This document shows, piece after piece, positions 1 through 8,666 of a stretch of 13,641 bases of DNA. Numbering within the stretch: position 1 is the stretch's first letter; each line of letters opens with the position of its first letter. This DNA comes from an uncultured Nocardioides sp. GTDB taxonomy: Bacteria > Actinomycetota > Actinomycetes > Propionibacteriales > Nocardioidaceae. Under the pieces are notes generated by a model, which saw nothing but the letters and a program-made list of their open reading frames with translations, searched no databases and was not told the DNA's origin. The DNA lies in NCBI RefSeq assembly GCF_946885725.1, contig NZ_CAMPGZ010000114.1, positions 1-13,641 on the forward strand, written 5' to 3'. Both the position numbers and the translations under genes were made by a program.

Positions 1-2
1 TC

Positions 3-47
3 ACGCATCACAACGACCTGGGCCGGCGCAAGATTCCCGGCCTGTGA
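3..47 (+). CDS. Possible C-terminal tail of a plus-strand gene cut by the left edge
   Basis: Frame 3 reads THHNDLGRRKIPGL and then a TGA stop at 45-47. The codons are mostly G/C at the third position, as expected for a real gene here, and the peptide looks protein-like. With only 14 residues no family can be named. The other plus frames stay open much further, as happens by chance in such GC-rich DNA, so an open frame proves nothing. If real, this gene converges on the minus-strand operon ending at 390, and 48-389 would be a convergent intergenic region. Confidence 0.25.
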   Translation, partial: THHNDLGRRKIPGL

Positions 48-84
48 GGAATGGGACGAAATCGGCCGCGGGCTCGGCCCGGTG

Positions 85-183
85 GACCCCGCTGACTCGG
101 CGCGTCTCGCCCTTGCCGGACCGCCGACCCGGCTCGAACCTCCCGCTCGACGCCGCCGAGTCGGCTCGTCTTGCCCTCCGCCG
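85..183. repeat. Degenerate direct repeat, two copies 64 bases apart
   Basis: Copy one starts at 85 and copy two at 149. The best-matching part is TCGGCGCGTCTCGCCCTTGC near 97 against TCGGCTCGTCTTGCCCTCCG near 161. The 64-base spacing puts the copies in different reading frames, so this is a DNA-level repeat or a decayed one, not a protein repeat. Read in their own frames they give similar peptides (DPADSARLAL and DAAESARLAL). That could mean a decayed coding duplication or an intergenic repeat family. Confidence 0.4.
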
Positions 184-188
184 TACCA

Positions 189-217
189 ACTTCCGGGCTT
201 GGTCGGTCACTTCCGGG
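189..217. repeat. 9-base direct repeat ACTTCCGGG, 20-base period
   Basis: ACTTCCGGG occurs at 189-197 and again at 209-217. The 20-base period is close to two helical turns, which is compatible with a protein binding both copies on one DNA face. No promoter could be assigned nearby. A 6-base-pair inverted repeat (219-224 with 234-239, 9-base loop) follows immediately. Confidence 0.3.
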
Positions 218-389
218 GCGATGCATCGGCCCAGCATCGACGGAGAAGCACCTTCGGCTGGTACTGCGACAACCCAGCCAGCCCGTTTTCCACAGAGCTC
301 CCCACGCGTTCCTGGCAGATCCCACGTGAAGTTTCGGCCCGGTCGCGACGGGATCCCAGCAGCAGGTGGTAACCCGACAGGCCGGCCGG

Positions 390-959
390 TCAGCCGATGG
401 TGACGCTGACCGGGTTGGAGGCGCGGCCGGAGGAGGTGTCGATCACGCGGAAGCGCTGCTTGCCGGTGCGACTGGTGAGCACGTAGGTCTCGAAGGTGCC
501 GCCGCGGACGGTCGCCGTCACCGGGAAGTCCGTCCAGCCGCCCTCGAAGCGCTGGACCTGGAGGGTGCGGCCCTCACCGGTGGCGAAGACCCCGGTCAGG
601 TTGATCCGCTCACCCGGCGCGACCTTGGCGGGGTAGCCCTGGAGGGTGATCGGGCGGGGCTTCTTGGTCGGAGTCGGCTCCTCGGTGGGGGTGGGGTCCT
701 CGCTCGGGCTCTCCGCGGCCGACGACTTCGGCGGGTCGGGGTAGGCCTCGGGGCTGGTGCTCGGCTCGCCGGAGGGGATGTAGAGGCTCGGCTCGCGGGT
801 CGGACCGTCGGCCGTCTGGCCGATCCCCGACATTTTGGCCGCGCCGAACGCGATCACGCCGACGACCAGGCCCACCAGCAGGGAGACGGCCACGAGGGCA
901 CCGATGCCCATCAGCAGCGTGCGGCTCCAGGGAGCCTCGTCGTCCAGCCGTCGTGCCAT
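390..959 (-). CDS. Small single-pass membrane protein with Pro/Ser/Thr/Glu-rich stalk, unknown function
   Basis: The product is 189 residues, starting MARRLDDEAP. The ATG at 957-959 is chosen because a strong ribosome site (GGGGGAGGA, 968-976) lies 8 bases upstream; longer readings give an Arg-rich, unlikely N-terminus. Residues 1-12 are short and charged, and about 13-41 form one hydrophobic membrane segment. Residues about 48-104 are a low-complexity stalk rich in Pro, Ser, Thr and Glu, changing to KKPRP. Residues about 105-189 (from ITLQGYPAKV) look like a compact beta-sandwich, with alternating hydrophobic strands and no cysteine. The likely layout is a cytoplasmic N-terminus and an extracellular C-terminal domain on a flexible stalk. 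I do not recognise a named family. It starts 34 nt after the second ATPase gene and may share its transcript, but no role in peptide uptake can be shown. Confidence 0.85.
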   Translation of the reverse strand: MARRLDDEAPWSRTLLMGIGALVAVSLLVGLVVGVIAFGAAKMSGIGQTADGPTREPSLYIPSGEPSTSPEAYPDPPKSSAAESPSEDPTPTEEPTPTKKPRPITLQGYPAKVAPGERINLTGVFATGEGRTLQVQRFEGGWTDFPVTATVRGGTFETYVLTSRTGKQRFRVIDTSSGRASNPVSVTIG

Positions 960-993
960 GCCCCCGATCCTCCCCCACGCGCCAAGACGGTCT

Positions 994-2091
994 CTAACCG
1001 GCCGGTGTGCCCTGCCCTGTCTCCGACGAGGTCCCAGTATCACCCGCAGGACCCCTGCCCGTGGGGGCGTTCTCGGGGAAGTGACACGCCACCCAGTGCC
1101 GCGGCGCGAGCTCGGCGAGCGGCGGCGCCTCGGTCTTGCAGATGTCCTGGGCCTTCCAGCAGCGGGTGTGGAAGCGGCACGCCGGCGGCGGGTTGATCGG
1201 TGAGGGCACATCGCCCTGCAGCCGGATCCGCTCGCGCTCGTGCCGCCGCTTGGTGTCCGGGATGGGTACGGCGGACATCAGCGCGACCGTGTAGGGGTGC
1301 ATCGGCCGCTCGTACAGCGGGTCGCGGTCGGCCAGCTCGACGATCTTGCCGAGGTACATCACCGCCACCCGGTCCGAGACGTGCCGGACGACCGAGAGGT
1401 CGTGGGCGATCATCACGTAGGTCAGGTTCAGCTCGTCCTGCAGGTCCTCGAGCAGGTTCACCACCTGCGCCTGGATCGACACGTCCAGCGCCGAGACGGG
1501 CTCGTCGGCGACGATCAGCCGCGGCTTCAGCGCCAGCGTGCGCGCGATGCCGATCCGCTGCCGCTGGCCGCCGGAGAACTCGTGCGGGTAGCGGTTGTAG
1601 TGCTCGGGGTTGAGTCCGACGAGCTCGAGCAGCTCCTGCACGGCCTTCTTGACGCCGCCCTCGGGCTTGACGTTCTGGAGGTGGTACGGCGCGCTGATGA
1701 TCTTGCCGACGGTGTGCCGCGGGTTCAGCGAGGAGTACGGGTCCTGGAAGATCATCTGGACGTCGCGGCGCAGCGGACGCATCGCCCGCTCGTTGAGGTG
1801 CGTGATGTCGCGCCCCTCGAACACGATCTGCCCGGCGGTCGGCTCCTCGAGCCGCGTGACGAGCCGCCCGGTGGTGCTCTTGCCGCAGCCGGACTCGCCG
1901 ACCAGCGACAGCGTCTCGCCCTCGTGCACGGTGAAGTCGAGGCCGTCGACGGCCTGGACGGCGGCGACCTGGCGCTGCAGCAGGCCCTTGCGGATCGGGA
2001 AGTGCTTGACCAGCCCGGTGACGCGGAGCAGCTCCTGCTTCTCCGGCCCGCCCGCGGCCGCCGGCTGCTGGCTGTTGTCGGTGACAGTCAT
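994..2091 (-). CDS. Peptide ABC importer, ATP-binding subunit (OppF/DppF-like)
   Basis: The product is 365 residues, a normal size for the family. It is one of two cytoplasmic ATPases powering uptake through the paired permeases. Visible motifs are Walker A GESGCGKS (65-72), Q-loop Gln116, signature SGGQ (173-176), Walker B LIVADE (192-197) and switch His230. The C-terminal region (about 255-340, starting near [10 protein letters not shown]) is the oligopeptide/dipeptide-type extension. It keeps four cysteines at 305, 311, 318 and 336, the C-X5-C-X6-C-Xn-C pattern reported to hold a [4Fe-4S] cluster in some homologues. Residues after about 343 are a Gly/Thr/Ser-rich low-complexity tail. The ATG at 2089-2091 lies 15 nt after the stop of the partner ATPase gene, with a modest AGAAGGG ribosome site overlapping that stop. 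Substrate (dipeptide, oligopeptide or another family-5 solute) cannot be told from this subunit. Confidence 0.95.
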   Translation of the reverse strand: MTVTDNSQQPAAAGGPEKQELLRVTGLVKHFPIRKGLLQRQVAAVQAVDGLDFTVHEGETLSLVGESGCGKSTTGRLVTRLEEPTAGQIVFEGRDITHLNERAMRPLRRDVQMIFQDPYSSLNPRHTVGKIISAPYHLQNVKPEGGVKKAVQELLELVGLNPEHYNRYPHEFSGGQRQRIGIARTLALKPRLIVADEPVSALDVSIQAQVVNLLEDLQDELNLTYVMIAHDLSVVRHVSDRVAVMYLGKIVELADRDPLYERPMHPYTVALMSAVPIPDTKRRHERERIRLQGDVPSPINPPPACRFHTRCWKAQDICKTEAPPLAELAPRHWVACHFPENAPTGRGPAGDTGTSSETGQGTPAG

Positions 2092-2106
2092 GGGTCGGAG
2101 GCCCTT

Positions 2107-3179
<1,073 letters not shown>

Positions 3180-3183
<4 letters not shown>

Positions 3184-4193
3184 CGGGTCCTCACCCTCGG
3201 GTCGACGACGGCGTACAGGATGTCGACGATCAGGTTGGCCACCACGACGAAGCAGGCAGCCAGCAGGGTTACGCCGAGGATCTTGGGCAGGTCGTTGGCG
3301 AAGATGCCCTGGACGGCGTAGTTGCCCAGGCCGTTCAGCGAGAAGACCCGCTCGGTGAGCACCGCGCCGCCGATGAGCAGGCCGAAGTCGAGGCCGAAGA
3401 TCGTGACGATCGGCGTCAGCGCCCCGCGCAGTCCGTGCTTGACCACGACGCGCCGCTCCACCAGACCCTTGGCCCGGGCGGTGCGGACGTAGTCCTCGTT
3501 CATCGTCTCGAGCATGCCCGCGCGCGTCAGCCGGGCGTACTGCGCGCTGAACAGCAGCGAGAGCGTGATCCAGGGCAGCAGCATGTCGTAGGCCCACTCG
3601 GCGGGGTTCTGCGTGAACGGCGTGTAGGAGCCGCCGGGGGCGGTGATGTTGAGCTTGTAGCTGAAGATGCTCAGGGCCATCAGGCCGGTCCAGAAGATCG
3701 GCATGGACACTCCGGCCAGCGCGAAGATCATCGCGAAGCGGTCGAAGAAGCTGCCTCGTTTGAGAGCCGAGAGAACGCCGATCGAGACTCCAGTGACCAG
3801 CCACAGGATGGAGGCGCCGATGGCCAGCGCGAAGGTGACCGGAGCGCGGTCCATCAGCTCCGGGAACACCGCCTGACGGGTGATGAACGAGTAACCGAAG
3901 CACGGCGCCGGACACTCGACCTGCTGGGCGCCCATGTCGTACTCGGCGCCCGCGACGATGCCCTTGGCCCACCGGCCGTACTGCACCCAGATCGGGTCGT
4001 AGAACCCGAGCCGCTCGGCGGTCAGCTGCACCGTCTCGACGTCCGCGGTGCGCCCGACGTAGCGGGTCGCCAGGGACTCCGGCGTCGCACCGGCGAACCG
4101 GGGCACCAGGTAGAAGATCGAGAAGGTGATGACGCTGACGACGAACAGCAGCACGATCGCCGCCACGATGCGACGGATCAGGTAGGTGACCAC
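3180..4193 (-). CDS. Peptide ABC importer, permease (DppB/OppB-like)
   Basis: The product is 337 residues with about six membrane segments (roughly 8-30, 117-143, 153-175, 203-222, 260-280, 305-330). It begins with the typical DppB pattern YLIRRIVAAIVLLFVVSVITF. A large outside loop (about 31-115) carries a close cysteine pair, ECPAPC at 93-98. The cytoplasmic EAA loop that docks on the ATPases is at about 227-259 (YVRTARAKGL). The start is GTG (4191-4193), supported by GGAGG 5 nt upstream. The gene follows the binding-protein gene after 90 nt containing a strong hairpin, and overlaps the next ATPase gene by 4 bases. It forms the membrane pore together with the DppC-like permease encoded at 6087-7082. 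Confidence 0.95.
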
Positions 4194-4208
4194 ACGTTCC
4201 TCCGGCCA

Positions 4209-4242
4209 CGGTGCCCGGCCGGGACTCCCCGACCGGGCACCG
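4209..4242 (-). promoter_or_regulatory. Strong intercistronic hairpin between binding-protein and DppB genes
   Basis: Arms 4209-4220 and 4231-4242 pair over 12 positions in minus-strand RNA (CGGUGCCCGG with CCGGGCACCG, then one G-U and one C-G), around a 10-base loop that can itself close GGG/CCC. No U-run follows, so it is not a classic intrinsic terminator. It lies 42 nt after the binding-protein stop and ends only about 5 nt before the ribosome site of the permease gene. Stems like this between a binding-protein gene and its permease gene are known to protect the upstream mRNA or limit read-through, as in E. coli malE-malF. That role here is inferred. Confidence 0.65.
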
Positions 4243-4283
4243 CCGACTTGCTCGCTGTTACTTCACTCGACTCGGACTCGAGC

Positions 4284-6050
4284 TCACTGCTCGAGGCCGA
4301 GCTCCATGAAGTCGTACATGCCGTACGAGTTGTTGACGAACACGTTGGTCAGGCCCTTGCCCCGGATGAGGACCTTGCCCTCGTAGACACCCGGGTAGAT
4401 GACGGCCTCCTCCATGACGCGCTTGTCGATCTCGCCCCACATCTGCTCGCGGGTGCCCTGGTCGAGCTCGACCACGGCCTCGTCGAGCATCTTGTCGACC
4501 TCGGGGATCCGGACGCTCGTGTTGGACGAGCCACCGGTCTCCCGGATGACCCGGCTGTCGACGATCTGCGACAGGAAGCCGAAGCCGTCGTTCCAGTCCG
4601 CGCCCCAGCCGTTGGTGCACAGGCCGAGGTTGTTCTTCACCACGAACGGCGGGAGACCGCAGTTCTCGGAGAAGTACGTCGCGGCCGGGTAGCCCTTGAG
4701 GTTCAGCTTGATGCCGACGCGGTCGAGCGCCTGCTGGAACGCCTCGGCGGTCGCCTCTTCCTTCGGGCGGTCCGAACGGAACGCCATGGAGGTCTCGAAG
4801 CCGTTGGGCTGGCCGCACTTCTCGAGGTGCTCCTTGGCCTTCTCGAGGTCGCCGTCCTCACCCGCCGGGTAGAGGTCGAAGTCCTGGCGACCCGGGATCT
4901 GCGGCGGCAGGATCGTGGTGGCCAGCTCGCCGCCGGCGAACTCGCCGCCGTAGGCGGTCTGGTACGACTTGCGCGACATGGCGTACTGGATCGCGATCCG
5001 GCAGTCCTTGTTGTCGAGCGGCTTCACCGTCGGGTTGATCGACGTGTACCAGAGCCGGGCGCTCGACGGGTTGTCGACGTAGGCCTTCTTGGCCGGGTCG
5101 CTCAGCACCTGGCTCAGCGCCGCCGGCTGCACGCCGGCGCCGACCAGGTCGACGTGGAGGTCACCGGTCTGCAGCCGCTGGTCGATGTCGTCGGCGTTGA
5201 CGTTGAGCTGGACGTTGTAGCCGTCCGGCAGCGCCTTGCGGATGTCGTCGGTCGACTGGTCCCACTGGTCGTTGCGGACCAGGTCGAAACCCTTGCCGGG
5301 CTCGAGGTTCTCGAACTTGTAGGGACCGGTGGAGACGATCTCGTTGCGGTACTCGGCGCCCGAGTCCTTGTCCTGCGGGACCGGCACCGTCTGGGTCAGC
5401 TGGGCCAGGTAGTCGAACCCGGCGAACGGCTGCTTGAGGTGGAAGACGATCGTGTAGTCGTCGGGCGTCTCGATCGCCTGGTCGGTGTTCATGTCACCGG
5501 TGCGGTAGACGCCGTCCCAGCCCTTCGGCAGATCGAGGAACTGCTCGAAGTACGCCGGACCGTTCGGGAACGTCTTCTTGTCGGTGGACCGCAGCACGGC
5601 GTACTTGACGTCCTGGGCGGTCACCTCGGTGCCGTCCTCGTACTTGATGCCCTGCTTGATCTTGTAGGTCCAGGTCTTGCCGCCGTCGCTCGGCTCGCCC
5701 AGGTCCTCGGCGAGGTCGGGGACGAGCTCGTTGCTCGCGTCACCGGGGGCGGGCTTGAACATCAGCAGGGTGCGGCCGTAGAGCCGCGAGAAGTTCCACG
5801 AGAAGCCGTAGTAGGTCTCGCCCGGGTCGAGCGTGTCCCAGTCGCTCGAGTGGGCCATCTTGATGATGCCGCCCTTCTGATCGGACGGGTTGAAGACCTC
5901 GTCCAGCGCGGCGTTGAACTCGGGGGTCGCCGCGGCGCCTTCGCCGCCGTCCCCTCCGTCGCCGTCACCGGACCCGCCGCCGCACGCACTCAACATGAGC
6001 GCCGCGGCCGCAGCGAAGACACCGAGTGCCCTCCAGCGGGTGTTCCTCAT
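4284..6050 (-). CDS. Peptide ABC importer, extracellular solute-binding lipoprotein (family 5)
   Basis: The product is 588 residues, starting MRNTRWRALG at the ATG 6048-6050, with AGAAGGG about 10 nt upstream. It has a lipoprotein signal: Arg-containing N-region, Ala-rich core (about 9-20) and lipobox LSAC with Cys23 as the lipidation site. A Gly/Asp/Glu linker (about 24-40) follows, then a family-5 binding domain (about 60-580). Family hallmarks seen are LVPDLAEDL (109-117), WTYKIKQGIKYEDGTEVTAQD (127-147, like the W-x-F-x-L-R-x-G-V-x-F-x-D-G signature) and TGPYKF (241-246). Four mature-domain cysteines (350, 412, 464, 478) could form disulphides. It captures the solute outside the membrane and delivers it to the permeases. 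The ligand could be di- or oligopeptide or another family-5 solute; the sequence does not decide. It follows the DppC-like gene by 36 nt. Confidence 0.95.
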   Translation of the reverse strand: MRNTRWRALGVFAAAAALMLSACGGGSGDGDGGDGGEGAAATPEFNAALDEVFNPSDQKGGIIKMAHSSDWDTLDPGETYYGFSWNFSRLYGRTLLMFKPAPGDASNELVPDLAEDLGEPSDGGKTWTYKIKQGIKYEDGTEVTAQDVKYAVLRSTDKKTFPNGPAYFEQFLDLPKGWDGVYRTGDMNTDQAIETPDDYTIVFHLKQPFAGFDYLAQLTQTVPVPQDKDSGAEYRNEIVSTGPYKFENLEPGKGFDLVRNDQWDQSTDDIRKALPDGYNVQLNVNADDIDQRLQTGDLHVDLVGAGVQPAALSQVLSDPAKKAYVDNPSSARLWYTSINPTVKPLDNKDCRIAIQYAMSRKSYQTAYGGEFAGGELATTILPPQIPGRQDFDLYPAGEDGDLEKAKEHLEKCGQPNGFETSMAFRSDRPKEEATAEAFQQALDRVGIKLNLKGYPAATYFSENCGLPPFVVKNNLGLCTNGWGADWNDGFGFLSQIVDSRVIRETGGSSNTSVRIPEVDKMLDEAVVELDQGTREQMWGEIDKRVMEEAVIYPGVYEGKVLIRGKGLTNVFVNNSYGMYDFMELGLEQ

Positions 6051-6086
6051 CAGTGTTGTGCCCTTCTCTGAGGTGTGGTGTGTCTC

Positions 6087-7082
6087 TTAGCGGGTTCGAG
6101 GATCGAGCGCGTCACGCAGCCCGTCGCCGAACAGGTTGAAGGCCAGGACGGTGGCGAAGATCGCCAGGCCGGGCCAGAGCATGAAGTGCGGGCTGGTGTA
6201 GAAGGTCACGGCGTCCGAGAGCATGCCGCCCCAGGTCGGCGTCGGCGGCCGCACGCCGACGCCGAGGAACGACAGCGCCGCCTCGAAGAGAATGTTGGTC
6301 GGGATCAGCAGCGTGGCGTAGACCAGGATCGGCGCGACCAAGTTCGGCAGCAGCTCGGTGAAGAGGATGTACGGGCGCCGCGCCCCGAGGCTGCGGGACG
6401 CGTCGACGAACTCTCGATGGCGCAGCGACAGCGTCTGGCCGCGGATGATGCGGCCGATGTAGGGCCAGTTGAAGAACCCGATGATGAAGATCAGCAGCAC
6501 GATCCGCAGGGTGTTGCCGCGCAGGCCGAACGCCGAGTCGGGGAACACACCCGCGAGCGCGATCGCGAAGACCAGCAGCGGGAACGCCAGGAACATGTCC
6601 ATCAGCCGGCTGATCACGTTGTCGACCCAGCCGCCGAAGAAGCCGGCGACGACACCCATCGTGGTGCCGATGATGACCGACAGCAGGGTGGCGAAGAACG
6701 CGATCAGCAGCGAGATCCGGGAGCCGTAGACGACCCGGCTGAAGATGTCGCGGCCGTTGACCGGCTCGACACCCATCAGATGGTCCCAGCTCATGCCGCC
6801 GAAGGCGCCGGTGGGCAGCAGCGTGCCGCCGGCGGTGTCGATGAGGTCCTGGTGGAACTCGGTGGGCGGGTCGCCGAGCACCTTGACGATGAGCGGCGCG
6901 AAGATCGCCACCAGGATCAGGAAGACCAGGAAGCAGAAGCCGGCGATGGCGACCTTGTCGCGCTTGAGTCGCCGCCAGGCGATCTGCCCGAGCGAGCGTC
7001 CCTCGATCTTCTCGCCGGCGGTGAGCGCCGCCTCGTCGGCGGCCACCTCGCCGGCCGGTCCGACCTCCAGGGGCGTGCTCAC
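6087..7082 (-). CDS. Peptide ABC importer, permease (DppC/OppC-like)
   Basis: The product is 331 residues when started at GTG 7080-7082, chosen because AAGGAG (7091-7096) lies 8 nt upstream. An in-frame start at 7160 would add 26 residues and has no such site. Residues 1-30 are an acidic cytoplasmic tail. About 32-85 is an OppC N-terminal-type segment with the first membrane helix (46-67). After an outside loop containing GVEPVNGRDIFSRV, five more helices follow between about 122 and 320. The EAA loop is at about 223-251 (REFVDASRSLGA). The C-terminus NLFGDGLRDALDPR is typical of DppC. It is the first gene of the importer cluster, ahead of the binding protein, whereas the common order is binding protein, B, C, ATPases. 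Confidence 0.95.
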   Translation of the reverse strand: MSTPLEVGPAGEVAADEAALTAGEKIEGRSLGQIAWRRLKRDKVAIAGFCFLVFLILVAIFAPLIVKVLGDPPTEFHQDLIDTAGGTLLPTGAFGGMSWDHLMGVEPVNGRDIFSRVVYGSRISLLIAFFATLLSVIIGTTMGVVAGFFGGWVDNVISRLMDMFLAFPLLVFAIALAGVFPDSAFGLRGNTLRIVLLIFIIGFFNWPYIGRIIRGQTLSLRHREFVDASRSLGARRPYILFTELLPNLVAPILVYATLLIPTNILFEAALSFLGVGVRPPTPTWGGMLSDAVTFYTSPHFMLWPGLAIFATVLAFNLFGDGLRDALDPRTR

Positions 7083-7264
7083 GCGTGCTGCTCCTTCACA
7101 TGCCGGACGGGGCGACCAGGGACTCGGTACGCCGACAGCCAAACGTCGTCCCTGGGACACCCGGAGTCAAGGATCAACAGACCCGTGTTGCCGAAACGTG
7201 ACGCGCGGGTCGCCGCATCGGTACGAACGCCTGGTCAGGAGGCCTTGAAGCGGGTCCGGAGGGC
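7083..7264 (-). promoter_or_regulatory. Upstream region of the importer operon: possible promoter, inverted repeats and leader
   Basis: This 182-base gap separates the P450 stop from the first importer gene. On the minus strand there is a TTGACT that could be a -35 element (7165-7170); a -10 about 17-18 bases on is poor (GACGTT/ACGTTT). Next to it is a 5-base-pair inverted repeat CAACA/TGTTG (7175-7179 with 7186-7190, 6-base loop), placed like an operator. An 8-base-pair perfect inverted repeat follows (7116-7123 with 7148-7155), then the AAGGAG ribosome site. I see no convincing U-run terminator for the P450 gene, so read-through into the importer remains possible. Confidence 0.35.
7116..7155. 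repeat. Perfect 8-base-pair inverted repeat CCAGGGAC / GTCCCTGG
   Basis: The arms are 7116-7123 and 7148-7155, separated by 24 bases. On the minus strand the spacer ends in TCGGCGTACCGA, which can make its own 4-base-pair hairpin beside the right arm. The element lies 34-73 nt before the GTG of the DppC-like gene. It could be a leader RNA structure, or two half-sites for a dimeric regulator. Confidence 0.45.
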
Positions 7265-8647
7265 TCAGCGGCGGGCGGTGCGCGGGGTGACGGTCACCCG
7301 TGCGCCGTGGCGCGGCACGCTGGTGATGTTGCGGACCTTCGGACGGTCTGCGTCGCCGCCCGGCAGCCCCACGTCGTACGTCGAGAGCACCTCGCGCAGC
7401 GCGGCGACGCCCTCCATCAGGGAGAAGCCCGCCCCGATGCAGCGACGCACGCCGCCGCCGAACGGGATCCAGGTGTGCGGCGCGACGTGGCCGGTCGTGA
7501 ACCGCTCGGGGCGGAACTCCTCGGGGTCGTCGAAGTTGTCCGCGCGGGCGTGGCTGACCAGGATCGACGGTCCGACGTTGACGCCGCGCGGCAGCTCGCG
7601 CCCGCCGATGGTCGCGGGCTCCATCAGGTGCCGCAGCACCATCGGGATGACCGGGTGCAACCGCATCGACTCCTTGAGCACGGCCTCGAGGTAGTCGTCG
7701 TCGCCGGTGTCGGCCGCCTCACGGGCCTTGTCGAGCTGGACGGGGTCGCGGCCGAGCTCGTAGAGCGTCCAGGCGAGCGCGGTGGCGGTGGTCTCGTGGC
7801 CGGCGAGGAGGAGCGTGACGAGCTGGTCACGCAGCTCGGCGTCGGTCAGCGGCTCCTCACCTTCGCCAGCGCCGACCTGGAGCAGGCGCGACAGCACATC
7901 GGTGCGCTCGGCCAGGTCGGACGCGGCCCGACGCTCGGCGATCTCGGCGTACAGCACCCGGTCGAGCTCGCGCTGGTTGTCGACCGTGCGCCTCCACGGC
8001 CCGAACCTCTGCAGCCACGGGTAGCCCCAGCCGAGGAGGACGACCGGGTTGATGTCGACGGTCCGGTTGACCAGCGGCCGCAGCTCACGCAGCCGGGCGT
8101 CGTCGGCGACGCCGAAGACGACGCGGAGGATGACCTCGAGGGTGAGGCGGTTCATCCGGTCCAGCGACCGGAACGTCTCCCCCGGTCGCCAGCTCGCGAC
8201 CTCCGCGCGGGCGATCTCGGTGACCAGGTCCTGGTAGCCGCGCAGCGCGGCGCCGTTGAACGCCGGCATCAGCAGCCGACGGGCGCGCTTGTGCTCCGTG
8301 GAGTCCTGCAGCAGCAGCGAGTGCTCGCCCATGATCGGGCCGAGGATCGCGTTGCCCTTGCCGGCGTGGAAGACCTCCGGGTCGGCGGCGAAGATCTCCT
8401 TGGCGTGCTCGGGCCGGGTGAACAGCACCAGCGCGGCGCCGGACGGCATGATCCGGACGGTGAAGGCGTCGCCGTACCTGCGGTGCAGGTAGGGCACGAA
8501 CTGGTGCCGGAACCGGACCAGCGCGACGCTCTGCAGCAGCGCCGGCCAGCGCGGCCCGGGCGGGAGCAGGTGGCGGTCCACCTTCGGCGCGGCGTCGCCC
8601 GTGAAGGGGCGCATCCGCCGGAGCCGCTCGTCGGTCAGCGCTGTCAT
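7265..8647 (-). CDS. Cytochrome P450 monooxygenase
   Basis: The product is 460 residues when started at ATG 8645-8647, chosen because GGGAGA (8655-8660) lies 7 nt upstream; an in-frame ATG at 8689 has no ribosome site. It is a haem-thiolate enzyme that inserts oxygen into an organic substrate using electrons from separate redox partners. Motifs seen are a Pro-rich N-terminus (LPPGPRWPALL, 28-38), I-helix AGHETT (282-287, oxygen activation), K-helix ExxR (Glu326-Arg329), FRPERF (378-383) and the haem loop FGGGVRRCIG (396-405) with Cys403 as the iron ligand. There is no N-terminal membrane anchor, so it should be soluble. The style reminds me of mycobacterial CYP135/CYP138-type enzymes, but that is memory, not a search. 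No ferredoxin or reductase gene is nearby. The substrate is unknown. It follows the MFS gene by 72 nt. Confidence 0.95.
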   Translation of the reverse strand: MTALTDERLRRMRPFTGDAAPKVDRHLLPPGPRWPALLQSVALVRFRHQFVPYLHRRYGDAFTVRIMPSGAALVLFTRPEHAKEIFAADPEVFHAGKGNAILGPIMGEHSLLLQDSTEHKRARRLLMPAFNGAALRGYQDLVTEIARAEVASWRPGETFRSLDRMNRLTLEVILRVVFGVADDARLRELRPLVNRTVDINPVVLLGWGYPWLQRFGPWRRTVDNQRELDRVLYAEIAERRAASDLAERTDVLSRLLQVGAGEGEEPLTDAELRDQLVTLLLAGHETTATALAWTLYELGRDPVQLDKAREAADTGDDDYLEAVLKESMRLHPVIPMVLRHLMEPATIGGRELPRGVNVGPSILVSHARADNFDDPEEFRPERFTTGHVAPHTWIPFGGGVRRCIGAGFSLMEGVAALREVLSTYDVGLPGGDADRPKVRNITSVPRHGARVTVTPRTARR

Positions 8648-8666
8648 CCCGAGGTCTCCCGTCGCC

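Larger units (their letters stand above)
48..389. other. Intergenic region with degenerate repeats and no convincing gene
   Basis: About 340 bases lie between the possible plus-strand stop at 47 and the stop of the small membrane protein at 390. Several overlapping open frames cross it on both strands, but none has a plausible ribosome site or a recognisable product. It holds a degenerate direct repeat (starts 85 and 149), a 9-base direct repeat with a 20-base period (189 and 209) and short inverted repeats (CGGGC/GCCCG near 69-81; CGATGC/GCATCG at 219-239). I found no stem followed by a T-run that would be a clear terminator for either flanking gene. Confidence 0.55.

Noticed and set aside
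330..389. Possible intrinsic terminator after the small membrane protein gene
   Set aside because: Only short imperfect GC palindromes (such as GGCCGGCC near 381-388) are present, with no loop of suitable size and no U-run.
48..389. Search for a tRNA, attachment site or small RNA gene in the left-end gap
   Set aside because: No cloverleaf, conserved TPsiC-like sequence or CCA end was seen, and no integrase lies nearby.
960..1211. N-terminal extension of 84 residues on the small membrane protein
   Set aside because: The extension overlaps the ATPase gene, is Arg-rich and lacks a good start, while the ATG at 959 has a strong ribosome site.
3435..6071. Very long plus-strand open frame of 878 codons opposite the permease and binding-protein genes
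   Set aside because: It shows no family motif and lies opposite genes with intact signal peptide, lipobox and domain signatures. Third-position GC bias explains the lack of stops.
7083..7160. N-terminal extension of the DppC-like permease to an upstream in-frame start
   Set aside because: The GTG at 7082 has AAGGAG at ideal spacing. The extension would translate the inverted-repeat leader.
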